DNA of 64,000 nt from a virus, in IMG/VR virus record IMGVR_UViG_3300020180_000015, positions 19,552 through 83,551 of that record, one strand, 5' to 3'. The notes below the pieces were generated by a model. That model was not told where the DNA came from. It did no database searches and worked only from the letters and a program-made list of their open reading frames with translations. The position numbers and the translations under genes are program-made. Shown here piece by piece: positions 47,801 through 55,946 of this stretch (the first letter of the stretch is position 1; the number at the start of each line of letters is the position of its first letter).

Positions 47801-48353
47801 GAATGTTTTATACAGCGAAGATGATTCATTTTCAGATACAGGACTCGACCTCGACGATGTGCGCTATATCCTGATCACCTGCACCATGACGGCAGACAAG
47901 ACCGACATCGATCAGCAAATCTTCGGCGGACTCTCGTCATTTGCCGTCACTGTGGATGGATCACTGATCCTTCGGAACGAGTATCGGGTTGAGAGCTACA
48001 TCAGCAGTACCCTGCGGGATTACAACATCATCACGCCGGCAGCCGATTATATTGCGCGGCGACCTTATGCAGTTGCGGCGGACTCGCAGTCGCTGGTCAT
48101 GTCGGCGCTGCTGTCAAATGGATCAACCACGAAGCTATACGAGAGCGACGATGGCGGCGAAACCCTGACGCTGGTGGATGCCAATGTGCCATATGAAGGG
48201 TTACTGCGCGGCGGCGACCGCCTGATCGCGTGGGGGGATGAGGTGATGGGATCGAGCGACGATGGCGGCGAAACGTGGGACAACAAGATCGGTAATTGGG
48301 CTGCCGCAGTCGGCACGGTAGGGCGCTTCCTGCGCGTTATGGCGGCGTTATAG
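44817..48353 (+). CDS. large tail hub / receptor-binding protein with Asp-box repeats, 1178 aa
   Basis: The N-terminal third reads as a tail hub (MTYVVDSTNLARLRAAS, then beta segments and a PKD-like module with AGKTITNYLWTLPSGGT). A middle region (residues about 330-620) is globular. The C-terminal part contains Asp-box motifs of beta-propellers (RTSNGGGTWTAAT, ESDDGGETLTLVD, SSDDGGETWDNK), as in sialidase-like or BNR-type sugar-binding modules. It probably forms the tail tip that contacts a surface glycan. Whether it cuts the glycan cannot be told. Confidence 0.7.
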   Translation: MTYVVDSTNLARLRAASHSSPISDLLAWPLRIVATALVNQASFAYPLAHFTVDNTSAGWGDIRVGQMARVTSGSNVVTTGIVRKAATSNTLYISAMGRGDPGTAQSIHRDLADNQTVTVYDYLPIWTLFSRISGGIFYKRHDEAYTDQGTSPAPVCNIGAWRHARSVSGVAQFAFTAAAAFAWAGKTITNYLWTLPSGGTLISGTLISVACTIELPEGFHLIHCLVTDSGGKTRSATRPIWVTAWDDSASAPISHQRAVKQGSDRQDLTGRGVSFEISGDHDILQSVIYDGGAVMTVDRATHGSNVLDDGVYINQYVGFGSVTSRRGNLEVTTLSYETKSLVGTLADVPNSPQAIIETASPGNWTEVSQGLADPNFVAWYLLEYHCPNALTLFDFNKLPDATPPRKKRWGINAATLGGQLEEVAKIAAGANIGSASDGSIFFHRNPSVEGDSYRAAMETRITLSVGGGDTLGDVEYPVNYRPTVGQLKLSGFTVDSGTDETDAFVVIAHDVTQGQGAGKQEEPAIVVTSLTDLRERVGRLIAIYNNPTPEITLLLNRNMDIFDPARHYGTWVSLVVPARYDPRGEGLTIRCSVKAVEREWRDREGGAANKHIRVTLVPETDGKPGVDITPVRGAGENVPNDPDIIPPDDDWLNVAWAADDQGGLGGTANWRDASPRWRSIKGSITGTVTDMALDWHSPLPRSGWRFGELGAWCVSVNGTALKVWYSDDILPRGVGWTESASITMTDSTVLTSARIVASEKTDGIVWAFWRTRTGSWFIRTSNGGGTWTAATLIGLSFSDSTNDDAPLGACIEGDYVFACGYTGGKYNPYWAAASVGTFTLATTLSVVSGKYADHPIASITRATDEVVYMSRDANAVSVTQTYAATGSTAATLESFTFDPFGAFAWPFGHGAAAPTIFGVDVSYAVDTYLCSMELRYALGDQAWHVTSLAATFELQDWNNNSGVGQGMSYTVDLLDADDNVLHTHSDSFGYLRPNSNVLYSEDDSFSDTGLDLDDVRYILITCTMTADKTDIDQQIFGGLSSFAVTVDGSLILRNEYRVESYISSTLRDYNIITPAADYIARRPYAVAADSQSLVMSALLSNGSTTKLYESDDGGETLTLVDANVPYEGLLRGGDRLIAWGDEVMGSSDDGGETWDNKIGNWAAAVGTVGRFLRVMAAL

Positions 48354-49192
48354 TGCCTACAGACCTGTTTGGCTCGGAATTGCTTTATACAGGCGTCCGT
48401 GCGGCAATCGGCGGGGCTTTGGAAGAGGGTATCCCCGTCACATTGGGATGGATTGACTCCAGCGACGCAATTCAGTTGAAGGTCGATCCCAATACCAATG
48501 ATGGGGTACAGAAATTCTATTACACGATCGGCGATCAGCCTCCCGGCGAAGCGCATAACATGGGTCCTAACCCGCTCGATCCGAAGTTCCTGAAAGTGGG
48601 CGCTCCGGTGTATGTCAGCCGAGCTAAGACAGGTCGGCGCGAATGGTACATCGACGGGCTGCAGCCGGGACTCGCCGAGGAGTTCTTTGGCGGGCGGGAC
48701 GCACAAGCGCCGACGCCAATTTACCTCAATCAATTCGTGCCGGGTCTTGTGAACGAGACTGCGCCGCCATCTATGCGTGTGGTTGTATTCGGCGCTCCGT
48801 ATTCACTGAACGGCGAGTTTAAATGGATTGGCACAAAATACAGCGCCGACTTCACCGCCGAAGTGCCAGCAACAGCAGGACAAGCATTGTACGCGCTGGT
48901 CGAGGTGGATTTTACCAACGACGCGATCAGTATCCAATACGGCGAGGAGTTTGACGCCGGATTGACTCACCAGCAGACGTGGGCTGCCGACGGCGGCAGC
49001 GGGACATTGTTTCCGCAGCCGGATCGGGCGAAATTTCGCGCCGGGTATGTGAAACTGGTGAGCGGCATGACGGCGATACGCCGAGCGCATATCTGGGCGG
49101 TGCAGGAAATCTATACCAAGATCGATTACACCGACATCCTGATCGCGTGCGGGGAAGTGGTGACCGTCGATGGGGAAGTGGCAACCGTCTGA
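48353..49192 (+). CDS. tail tip or fibre protein, 279 aa
   Basis: GTG 48353 overlaps the previous TAG (TAGTG). Beta-rich (TLGWIDSSDAIQLKVDPN, FKWIGTKYSADFTAEVPA). It lies in the hub-fibre block. Ends at a terminator. No enzymatic motif. Confidence 0.55.
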   Translation: MPTDLFGSELLYTGVRAAIGGALEEGIPVTLGWIDSSDAIQLKVDPNTNDGVQKFYYTIGDQPPGEAHNMGPNPLDPKFLKVGAPVYVSRAKTGRREWYIDGLQPGLAEEFFGGRDAQAPTPIYLNQFVPGLVNETAPPSMRVVVFGAPYSLNGEFKWIGTKYSADFTAEVPATAGQALYALVEVDFTNDAISIQYGEEFDAGLTHQQTWAADGGSGTLFPQPDRAKFRAGYVKLVSGMTAIRRAHIWAVQEIYTKIDYTDILIACGEVVTVDGEVATV

Positions 49193-49199
49193 TTTGCCA

Positions 49200-49226
49200 A
49201 AAGCCTCGCGCTATGCGGGGCTTTTT
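49200..49226 (+). terminator. rho-independent terminator
   Basis: AAGCCTCGC-GCTAT-GCGGGGCTT with a T-run; one G-T pair in the stem. Confidence 0.8.
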
Positions 49227-49230
49227 AGTC

Positions 49231-49264
49231 GTGCCTGTTCTCTTGTTTCGCAACCCCATACACT
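49231..49264 (+). promoter_or_regulatory. late-type promoter-like element 9
   Basis: GTGCCTGTTC-N18-TACACT (49259-49264) directly after a terminator; the segment CAACCCC.TACACT.TAAACAACG is shared with the copy at 51199. Confidence 0.65.
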
Positions 49265-49294
49265 GTAAACAACGGATCATAGTTTGGCGACTCC

Positions 49295-50245
49295 ATGCAA
49301 ATTAGCGATGTTCCATTTCTAAAGCGTTTTTTTGCCCGCTTCCGCATCGGCACTCGTCCGTCGACGCCGGAAGGCACTGGCGATACACACTGGGACGCGG
49401 CGGGTACAACCCTCTCGGTGAGTAATGCCGCTGGCGCAGGTTGGCTTGAGTACGATTTAAGTGACATCGGTACGTCCGGCATCTCCGGCGGCGGGACGGG
49501 CTTTAGCTCGTATACGCAAGGCGATTTACTGGTCGGCAATGCGTCGACAAATTTAGGTAAACTCGGCGTGAGCGGCGTGCCGGATGACTACGTTTTGACG
49601 AAGGATTCAGCGCAGCCGCTCAAGGTCGCATGGCAGCCGTCGGCGGTCGGGGTTGGCGGCGGCGGCACGGGGCAGAGTACCTACGCCGCAGGTGATCTCC
49701 TCGTCGGCAATGCCAGTAACGGACTAGACAAACTCGGCGTCGGCAGCGCCGGCAATGTACTCACCATTAACGCTGGCGTACCAGTCTGGGCGGCAGTTGG
49801 CGGGAGCGGGTTTACTCAAGGTTGTCATCTCATTCGTACTTCTAGTTTCTCGCTTACATCGGGTACCCAGACTGATGTGGAGTGGCATGAAGATTATGAT
49901 ACCGACACTATGTTTGACGCGGGGGTCAACGATATAGATGTCGTGATTCAGACAACCGGAAAGTATCGCTTTTTTTGTGCAATTTCGACTCAGAGATCTC
50001 CTGCTACTACTAACGTAGTCGAGTTACGTCTGTATAAAAACGGATCAATCCTCGCGTATCGCAACACTAGTTACATGGCAGGCAATTTCAGTACGTCCAT
50101 CAACCAAGTGGTGATTGAGACAGTTTCTAATTGTGTTGCCACGGATGTATTCAAGATCAGCATCCAAACAATCGGCAGTAGTTTAGTTTTAACAACCACT
50201 GCATCTCTCGGAACTACAGAGTTCGCCGTATATCGAGTTGGTTGA
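49295..50245 (+). CDS. tail fibre with GGGTG-type repeats, 316 aa
   Basis: It contains two repeats of the fibre motif GGGTG(F/Q)S(S/T)Y..GDLLVGNAS..L.KLGV (residues about 67-97 and 126-156), found in many tail fibres. A C-terminal domain of about 130 residues follows (LTSGTQTDVEWHEDYD, KYRFFCAISTQRS, LRLYKNGSILAYRN) that looks like a C1q/TNF-type jelly roll. Such tips bind host receptors. Start ATG 49295; ribosome site weak. Confidence 0.75.
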   Translation: MQISDVPFLKRFFARFRIGTRPSTPEGTGDTHWDAAGTTLSVSNAAGAGWLEYDLSDIGTSGISGGGTGFSSYTQGDLLVGNASTNLGKLGVSGVPDDYVLTKDSAQPLKVAWQPSAVGVGGGGTGQSTYAAGDLLVGNASNGLDKLGVGSAGNVLTINAGVPVWAAVGGSGFTQGCHLIRTSSFSLTSGTQTDVEWHEDYDTDTMFDAGVNDIDVVIQTTGKYRFFCAISTQRSPATTNVVELRLYKNGSILAYRNTSYMAGNFSTSINQVVIETVSNCVATDVFKISIQTIGSSLVLTTTASLGTTEFAVYRVG

Positions 50246-50484
50246 TGACTGACTTCTGCGATCTGCCCAAAGCGATCATCAAGACGGGGGCGGCGGCGGA
50301 TGTGCCGGATGCTCCGCCGGATCGACAGTCGCTGATGTGGGATTGGGGATCGCGTAAGCTATACGGCGCGACCGAAAGCGTAGGGTGGGCGGAACTGCTG
50401 TCCCTTGCAGTGGATCGCATCATGCTCGACGAGGATGGCACGATCATGATCGACGAAGCTGGTTATCTAATGCAAACGGAGTAG
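50245..50484 (+). CDS. hypothetical fibre-linked protein, 79 aa
   Basis: The ATG 50245 overlaps the fibre stop. It contains MLDEDGTIMIDEAGYLM at its end, a short acidic repeat often found in fibre-associated proteins. Function unknown. Confidence 0.5.
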   Translation: MTDFCDLPKAIIKTGAAADVPDAPPDRQSLMWDWGSRKLYGATESVGWAELLSLAVDRIMLDEDGTIMIDEAGYLMQTE

Positions 50485-50489
50485 GGTTG

Positions 50490-51188
50490 ATGGCTTACGC
50501 GAAAGATGCTGCGAATACCAGCTATGGTTTTGCCGTTCAGTCGGCAAATGTATCCACTCCGGGGAGTGGATTGGCACGGGTGTTCCTCAAGGAAGTGGCG
50601 GGGGTTACTGCGCCTTACATTATCCTAGACGACGCTACTGTGCTGGGTCCCTATCAGCCTGTCAGCAGCAGTTTAACTCCGGCGGGGGTGATCTACTCTC
50701 AGACTTCAAGCGGGGTCATCGGAAACACGGCACTGCAGTTGTCTCTGTGCGGCACAGGTGAAGGCACGCTAACACTGCCCGTAAATTTCCTTGTAGATGG
50801 TCGGGTGATCCGGTTAACGGCAGGCGGATTTTACTCATCGGCGGCGGCGGCAACCGATGTCACAATTCGGTTTCTAGCGGGTGCGACGGTGCTTGTGAAT
50901 ACAGGCACGTTGACGCTCCCGGTAAGCGAAGTCGATCAAATGTGGGAAGCAAGTATGGTGCTGGTTTGCCGGGTCGCCGGGGTAAGTGCGACAACGGTTG
51001 CACACGGCTCTTACGCATACAAGAGTGTCGCATCCGGCAACTTGATCACCGCGCCAATGATCGCCACAGGCGGCATCACACTGAACACGACAACCAGTCT
51101 TGCCGTTAATCTAACTGCACAGTGGGTGACTGCCGATGTCAGCAACACCATCACCGGATTCTGGGCGATAGTCGAAGTATTGAACTGA
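50490..51188 (+). CDS. tail fibre / tip protein, 232 aa
   Basis: The start is ATG 50490 (MAYAKDAANTSYGFAVQ). Beta-rich with small hydrophobic residues (GTLTLPVNFLVDGRVIRLTAGGFYSS, DVTIRFLAGATVLVNTGTLTLP, AVNLTAQWVTADVSNTITGF). The C-terminal half resembles the fold of receptor-binding tips. It has no separate promoter. Confidence 0.6.
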   Translation: MAYAKDAANTSYGFAVQSANVSTPGSGLARVFLKEVAGVTAPYIILDDATVLGPYQPVSSSLTPAGVIYSQTSSGVIGNTALQLSLCGTGEGTLTLPVNFLVDGRVIRLTAGGFYSSAAAATDVTIRFLAGATVLVNTGTLTLPVSEVDQMWEASMVLVCRVAGVSATTVAHGSYAYKSVASGNLITAPMIATGGITLNTTTSLAVNLTAQWVTADVSNTITGFWAIVEVLN

Positions 51189-51198
51189 CGCGCCGCCG

Positions 51199-51232
51199 TG
51201 TCTGTTCTCGCGTAGCGCAACCCCGTACACTA
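51199..51232 (+). promoter_or_regulatory. late-type promoter-like element 10
   Basis: GTGTCTGTTC-N18-TACACT (51227-51232), then ATAAACAACG; ahead of the gene at 51265. Confidence 0.65.
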
Positions 51233-51264
51233 TAAACAACGATCTACTGTTTGAGGTCAACTCG

Positions 51265-52350
51265 ATGAGCCAACCGAATAGCTTAATCGACCAGTTCTAT
51301 GCCGAATGGACGGCACGGGGCGCGGCGCTCGATGCTGAAACCAAACGCGCCGATAGCCTTGCCGTGCAACTTGCGGAAGCACTCGCACGCACACCGAAGC
51401 CTGTCCCGCCGCGAAAGCCGTTCGAGATTGACCGTCTCTTTACACCAAGCACGCTCTCACCAGATCGCCATCAGCGGTATATCCAGACATGGAGCGCAAT
51501 CTACAGCCCGCGTCCTTCCCCCAACCCGCGTGTTATTGCCGCGTCTGGTGCTGCTGATTCCGTAGGGTTTGCCGTGAAAGATTACGTGGTCGCGGTTGCT
51601 TCCGCGCTCGATGCGACGGGGGATTGCGGTTTCCTGCGCGAAATCGTATCGGTCATGGGCGTGCTGCGTGAGCGCATGGCGACGTTCGTCCTCACGCTCA
51701 CGCTCGGCAAAGACAAAGCGTTTGTTGCCAGCTTGTTCGCCTTCACCGCTTACCTATGTCATGTGAACCGCGCACACGATCCGGTGTTTGCGGCGGCGGC
51801 GGATTATTGGCTGTCGCAGTACAGGGCAATCTTCGGGGAGAGCGTGCCGACTGACGATTTGATGCACTCCTACGCGGCAAGTGTCGAAACCGCGTGGTGT
51901 CTGTGGTTGCTCACGGGCGAGGAACGCTATCAGGTAGACGCAGAGACTAAACGAATCGAACTGTTCAAGAGCATCCTTGTCGCAGAGGACGGATGCGCCA
52001 CATGGCATCACCGCCCGTTCTTCGCACGAGGGAAGCAAGAGGATACCCCAAACCCGCGCACGACTTACGCCAGTTACATCGTGCAAACGATGGTGATGCT
52101 CAATCGAGCGGGGCTGGACACCGTGCCGTTGGGGAGACTCGCCAAAACTGTGCTGAGGATCATTCGCGCCAACGGCACGATCTCCTATGCCCTCGACGGC
52201 ACGGGAGATGAAGCGCCGAGCAAGATCGCAACCCGCAATTGGGCGCTGCTCGTCCCGTATGATCCGAGCGGCGAATTGGCGAAGCGACTGGCTGCCGCGT
52301 GGACAGCGAACAGCGTTTACATTCCGGCGGGCTTATTGGGAACAGGATAG
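51265..52350 (+). CDS. putative alpha-toroid protein, possible polysaccharide-active tail enzyme, 361 aa
   Basis: Helical pattern across residues 80-361 with repeated hairpins (VGFAVKDYVVAVASALD, FAFTAYLCHVNRAHDP, SYAASVETAWCLWLLTGEERY, TTYASYIVQTMVMLNRAG, IATRNWALLVPYDP), like the (alpha/alpha) toroid of glycoside hydrolases and lyases. The N-terminus has a short coiled coil and a Pro-rich linker (RTPKPVPPRKPFE). It lies among fibre genes and may be a depolymerase, but catalytic residues cannot be assigned by eye. Confidence 0.5.
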   Translation: MSQPNSLIDQFYAEWTARGAALDAETKRADSLAVQLAEALARTPKPVPPRKPFEIDRLFTPSTLSPDRHQRYIQTWSAIYSPRPSPNPRVIAASGAADSVGFAVKDYVVAVASALDATGDCGFLREIVSVMGVLRERMATFVLTLTLGKDKAFVASLFAFTAYLCHVNRAHDPVFAAAADYWLSQYRAIFGESVPTDDLMHSYAASVETAWCLWLLTGEERYQVDAETKRIELFKSILVAEDGCATWHHRPFFARGKQEDTPNPRTTYASYIVQTMVMLNRAGLDTVPLGRLAKTVLRIIRANGTISYALDGTGDEAPSKIATRNWALLVPYDPSGELAKRLAAAWTANSVYIPAGLLGTG

Positions 52351-52353
52351 CTC

Positions 52354-54135
52354 ATGCCAGCATCTACCGGATTTCCCGGACTAACCCAGACGCAAATTAA
52401 TGCGCTGATTGTCGCCTATGCTGCGCCGTCGTCGCACAACCATGCGGCAAGCGCAATCACGAGCGGGCTACTCGCACTGGCGCGGGGTGGGACGGCTGCG
52501 GATTTGGCAGCGACGGGTGGGGCAACTCACTTCTTGCGCCAAGCATCAGTGGGGGCGGCGCTCACTGTAGGCGGGATTGTCAGCGCCGATTTGACAACGG
52601 CACTCACGACGCCGCCCGCGATTGGCGGGGGGACGCCAGCGGCGATTAGTGGGACGGTGATCACGGCGACCAGTAGCCTAGTCGGCGGCACTGCCATCGC
52701 TGACATCCTCAAACTTCAAGGCACAGTAGGCAACGGCACTTTAACCGCCGCAGCTATCCAAGCATTGGTTGGCAACAATGGTGCTACGATTGCGACAACG
52801 ATATTAAATAATGGGAATGTGGGGATTGGGACGATTGCTCCCGGCGCCAGACTAGAAGTAGCTGGAAGCACTGATGCTACTCAATTTATCCTTCGAGCGA
52901 ACAGTGCCCAGAGCAATTCCAATCCACTTATCAAACTACTCAGCAGTGGTGGCACAGAACTACTCAGACTCCATAGTGATAACACAAACAATGTGTTCTT
53001 AGGCACAAATGCTGGACGGGTGAACAATGTCTCGGGAGTTGCAAGTGAGGGGTTATATAACACTTTTATTGGCTCAGGTGCAGGGTATTCCAATACTACG
53101 GGAAGCTCTAACTCTGCACAGGGATGGAATGCTCTCTACTCCAACACCACCGGGAGCAACAACAATGCACAGGGAGTGAATGCCCTCCTATCCAACACCA
53201 CAGGGAGCAGCAACTCTGCACAGGGAGCGAATGCCCTCCGCTCCAACACCACAGGGAACGACAACAATGCACAGGGATTGTATGCCCTCCTATCCAACAC
53301 CACAGGGAGCAGCAACTCTGCACAGGGAAGGGATGCCCTCGCCTTCAATACCACCGGGGGCAGCAACTCTGCACAGGGAGTGAATGCCCTCCTATCCAAC
53401 ACCACAGGGAGCAGCAACTCTGCACAGGGAGCGAATGCCCTCCGCTCCAACACCACAGGGAGCAACAACTCTGCACAGGGAGTGAATGCGGGTAGATACA
53501 TCTCAGATGGCACAACTGCCAACGCCACCAGCGGAACTTCTCTCTATCTTGGAGCAGATACCAAAGCCCTTGCGAATGGCGGTGCTAATGAAATCGTCAT
53601 TGGGTACAACGCTATAGGGGTAGGGAGTAATAGCGCGGTATTTGGCAATGACAGTATTACCAAGACAGTCCTGAAAGGCAGCGTCGGGTTGGGAACGACG
53701 ACTCCTGCCGCACGGTTGCACGTCCTCGACACGACTGCGGGTTCACTTTCATCCGTCGTCAACGCCGCCGTCATCGGACGCAATGACACGGGTACGCCGT
53801 TAGCGGGATTTGGCAGCGGACTGGCGCTGCAACTGGAAAGCAGTACGACGCCAGATACCTCGATTGGTTCAATCGATTGGCTGTGGAACGTGGCGACTCA
53901 TGCCAGCCGTGCGCCCGATATGGTGTTCAATCTGACGGACAGCGCGGCGACGCGGGAAATTATGCGGATGCGGGCGAACGGGAGCGCGGGGGCGATTGGG
54001 TTTTTCGGCGCGACTCCGATTGCGCGTCCGACACTGGCGGCGAACGCGACAGATTTAGCGACCGCAATTACGCTGGTCAATGACATCAAGGCGAAATTAT
54101 CCGCCGCCGCAAGCGGCTTAGGTCTAGTGGCGTAG
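52354..54135 (+). CDS. trimeric tail fibre with YadA-like repeats and pyramidal end, 593 aa
   Basis: The N-terminus LTQTQINALIVAYAAPSSHNH and a Gly/Thr-rich region are followed by eight 17-residue repeats (NTTGSSNSAQG.NALRS), resembling the head repeats of YadA-type adhesins and of long fibres (about residues 247-382). Next come a GADTKALANGGANEIVIG segment of the same class and a C-terminal bundle (DLATAITLVNDIKAKLSAA). A long thin trimeric fibre that touches host sugars is inferred. Confidence 0.7.
   Translation: MPASTGFPGLTQTQINALIVAYAAPSSHNHAASAITSGLLALARGGTAADLAATGGATHFLRQASVGAALTVGGIVSADLTTALTTPPAIGGGTPAAISGTVITATSSLVGGTAIADILKLQGTVGNGTLTAAAIQALVGNNGATIATTILNNGNVGIGTIAPGARLEVAGSTDATQFILRANSAQSNSNPLIKLLSSGGTELLRLHSDNTNNVFLGTNAGRVNNVSGVASEGLYNTFIGSGAGYSNTTGSSNSAQGWNALYSNTTGSNNNAQGVNALLSNTTGSSNSAQGANALRSNTTGNDNNAQGLYALLSNTTGSSNSAQGRDALAFNTTGGSNSAQGVNALLSNTTGSSNSAQGANALRSNTTGSNNSAQGVNAGRYISDGTTANATSGTSLYLGADTKALANGGANEIVIGYNAIGVGSNSAVFGNDSITKTVLKGSVGLGTTTPAARLHVLDTTAGSLSSVVNAAVIGRNDTGTPLAGFGSGLALQLESSTTPDTSIGSIDWLWNVATHASRAPDMVFNLTDSAATREIMRMRANGSAGAIGFFGATPIARPTLAANATDLATAITLVNDIKAKLSAAASGLGLVA
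53092..53499 (+). repeat. 51-bp tandem repeat, eight units, coding
   Basis: Eight in-frame units encode NTTGSSNSAQGxNALxS. Two pairs of units are almost identical in DNA, indicating recent duplication. The repeats keep other frames open on both strands, which is a side-effect. Confidence 0.85.
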
Positions 54136-54155
54136 TCCACAGAAGGAGTTTCACA

Positions 54156-54437
54156 ATGGCTTTAACGGCACAACAACAGAATTTTATCGGAGAATTAATG
54201 GCGTGGGCGGAAATCGAATTGCGTCAGCGTGCTACTGGACAAAACTTGGCAGCACGGTGGGAACTGAACGGTGTGCTGGCGAAACTGGATGATGCTAGTA
54301 TTCAAGCTCTGCCGTCGTTCGCTCATCTGGACGCGCAGAAGATCATTGATGGTGTGTCAGCATTACTCACCGTTAATACTGCGCTTGGTAATGATGTGAG
54401 CGGGCAAGCGGTCAACCTAATCAAGCTAAAGGGATAG
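54156..54437 (+). CDS. hypothetical protein, 93 aa
   Basis: Good ribosome site (GAAGGAG). Helical: QQNFIGELMAWAEIELRQRA, ASIQALPSFAHLDAQKIIDGVSALL. Small helical proteins after fibres can be assembly chaperones; not established. Confidence 0.55.
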   Translation: MALTAQQQNFIGELMAWAEIELRQRATGQNLAARWELNGVLAKLDDASIQALPSFAHLDAQKIIDGVSALLTVNTALGNDVSGQAVNLIKLKG

Positions 54438-54442
54438 AGACC

Positions 54443-54607
54443 ATGACACGCGCCGAAATCATCGCTCGTAGAGACCAATTGCAACAGCAAGCGGCAACGC
54501 TCAACAATCAGTTCCATGAGACACTTGGAGCGATTGCTGTCTATGAAGATTTCCTGAAACAATTGCCCGAAGAACCCGTTCAGGCGGAACTCCCTGCAAA
54601 GGACTAA
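54443..54607 (+). CDS. small coiled-coil protein, 54 aa
   Basis: ATG 54443 lies 5 bases after the previous stop. The product MTRAEIIARRDQLQQQAATL... is a helical, Gln-rich coiled coil ending EEPVQAELPAKD. This layout is seen in small proteins downstream of fibre genes. It ends just before the mobile RNA element. Confidence 0.55.
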   Translation: MTRAEIIARRDQLQQQAATLNNQFHETLGAIAVYEDFLKQLPEEPVQAELPAKD

Positions 54608-54974
54608 TCGTAAGCATCCCCACGCCTAAAGGCGGGGGCTTTTAGCCCTAATGCTTACCAGACTCAGCCCGCAAGGGCTACGTTAGCGGTAAATATATAG
54701 GCACTTCGGAATACCTCACCAGTTCCGAACTCTGCGGTGAACGATTAAACAGGACGCTTGGGAAAAGCCAGTGTCGTTCACATCAAACTACCGCATAACT
54801 TTGTCGAGGTGAACGTGACACCCGCAAGGGTAGCAGGTTTGGCAGTTTTCCAGAGGTAACTCAAAAAACTGCCTCCCTTCGGGGAACTATCATTCCGACG
54901 GCTACAATTATAAGAAAGGACAAGGCGCTATCCCTCCCCATGCCTAAAGGCAGGGGGTATCCCGCGCCGATTTG
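54608..54974 (+). mobile_element. IscB-associated (HEARO / omega RNA-type) element without its ORF
   Basis: The left end AAGCATCCCCACGCC-TAAA-GGCGGGGGCTT and right end CCCTCCCCATGCC-TAAA-GGCAGGGGG are the hairpin ends typical of IS200/IS605-type units. Between them about 300 bases have several hairpins (GTGTCGTTCAC ... GTGAACGTGACAC; ACCCGCAAGGGT; CTCCCTTCGGGGA) and the GTTCCGAACTC segment, the look of a HEARO RNA. No IscB or TnpB frame is present. The right end abuts ATGA, the insertion site reported for HEARO elements. Family assignment is from memory and needs a covariance search. Confidence 0.6.
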
Positions 54975-55946
54975 ATGACAGGTCAGCTTGGGCAACCCAT
55001 AGATTTCTCCGCCGTGTTCTACGATCTTGACGGGCAGCCGCGCACGGATTTGACCGTGAACGTGATTGTCGAGAACACAGACGGCACGATACTGATCCCG
55101 TCTACCAGTGCGCCACGTCTCGGAATTCGCTACACGTACCCGCTTCCGGGCGCGTCTGTAGTTACGTATGGGTATTACACAGCGAAATTCACGCCGACGG
55201 ACATCACGAATGTCACGCCCCCAATAGGGATCGTCACTGAGAATGTCGTGCAGTGGGTTGGCAATCTCGATGTTGCTGTCAGTTCACGACTTGCGACAGC
55301 GGGGTATACCGCGCCGGACAACACGACCATCGGCACAATCAATACGAACCTGACGGCACTAATTAACCGTGTCGGGGCGTTTACTGGTACGGGCGTCAAC
55401 ACTATTCTAGGATTTTTCAAAGCGTTGATGGGAAGTGCCGCGTCTACTCCTTCGGATGTGGGCGGGACATTCAGCGCGGCAACAGATAGCACAGAGGCGA
55501 TCCGAGATGAGGTTTCGGCAATCCGCAGTCGAACAGATCTGTTCACTAGTAATACGATCCCCGCGATAAGTTCGCCCTTCGTGGATGAGACAAGCACCAT
55601 ATACGTTGCTTGGGGCGGCGATTACGTGAATGGGTCACCGCTCGGTGCGTTTGACATTGGTTCGGTTGTCGATGATCTTGATCTTGTGGGTATTTTGTCG
55701 ATTACCCTGAGTGTGAAACGGCAAGACGCACGGCAGGGAAGTAAACCATTGCTGCAAATCGAAGGCGCGGCAATCAGCGCAACTAGTGCGCGGTTTGCGC
55801 CAACCGCCGCCGCGAGTCAGACAACGGCGCTGCCGCCGGGGACGTATCTTTTCGATTGCTGGGCGTGGAACGGCACATATAACACGCCGTTCCGAACCGG
55901 GACGTATGTCGTTACAGGGACGGTTACGCCGCCGACAACTACCTAA
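54975..55946 (+). CDS. tail fibre or structural protein, 323 aa
   Basis: The ATG 54975 touches the right end of the RNA element, so its native ribosome site was probably lost or replaced. The N-terminal part is a small beta domain (PIDFSAVFYDLDGQPRTDLTVNV, TYGYYTAKFTPTD). The middle is Ser/Thr-rich helical (GTINTNLTALINRVGAFTG). The C-terminal domain has strands DLVGILSITLSVKRQ and YLFDCWAWNG. A structural role fits the place. Confidence 0.55.
   Translation: MTGQLGQPIDFSAVFYDLDGQPRTDLTVNVIVENTDGTILIPSTSAPRLGIRYTYPLPGASVVTYGYYTAKFTPTDITNVTPPIGIVTENVVQWVGNLDVAVSSRLATAGYTAPDNTTIGTINTNLTALINRVGAFTGTGVNTILGFFKALMGSAASTPSDVGGTFSAATDSTEAIRDEVSAIRSRTDLFTSNTIPAISSPFVDETSTIYVAWGGDYVNGSPLGAFDIGSVVDDLDLVGILSITLSVKRQDARQGSKPLLQIEGAAISATSARFAPTAAASQTTALPPGTYLFDCWAWNGTYNTPFRTGTYVVTGTVTPPTTT

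Noticed and set aside
53124-53528. Plus and minus frames with Cys-rich repeats across the fibre repeat
   Set aside because: By-product of a 51-bp repeat, which keeps alternative frames open; no starts or ribosome sites.
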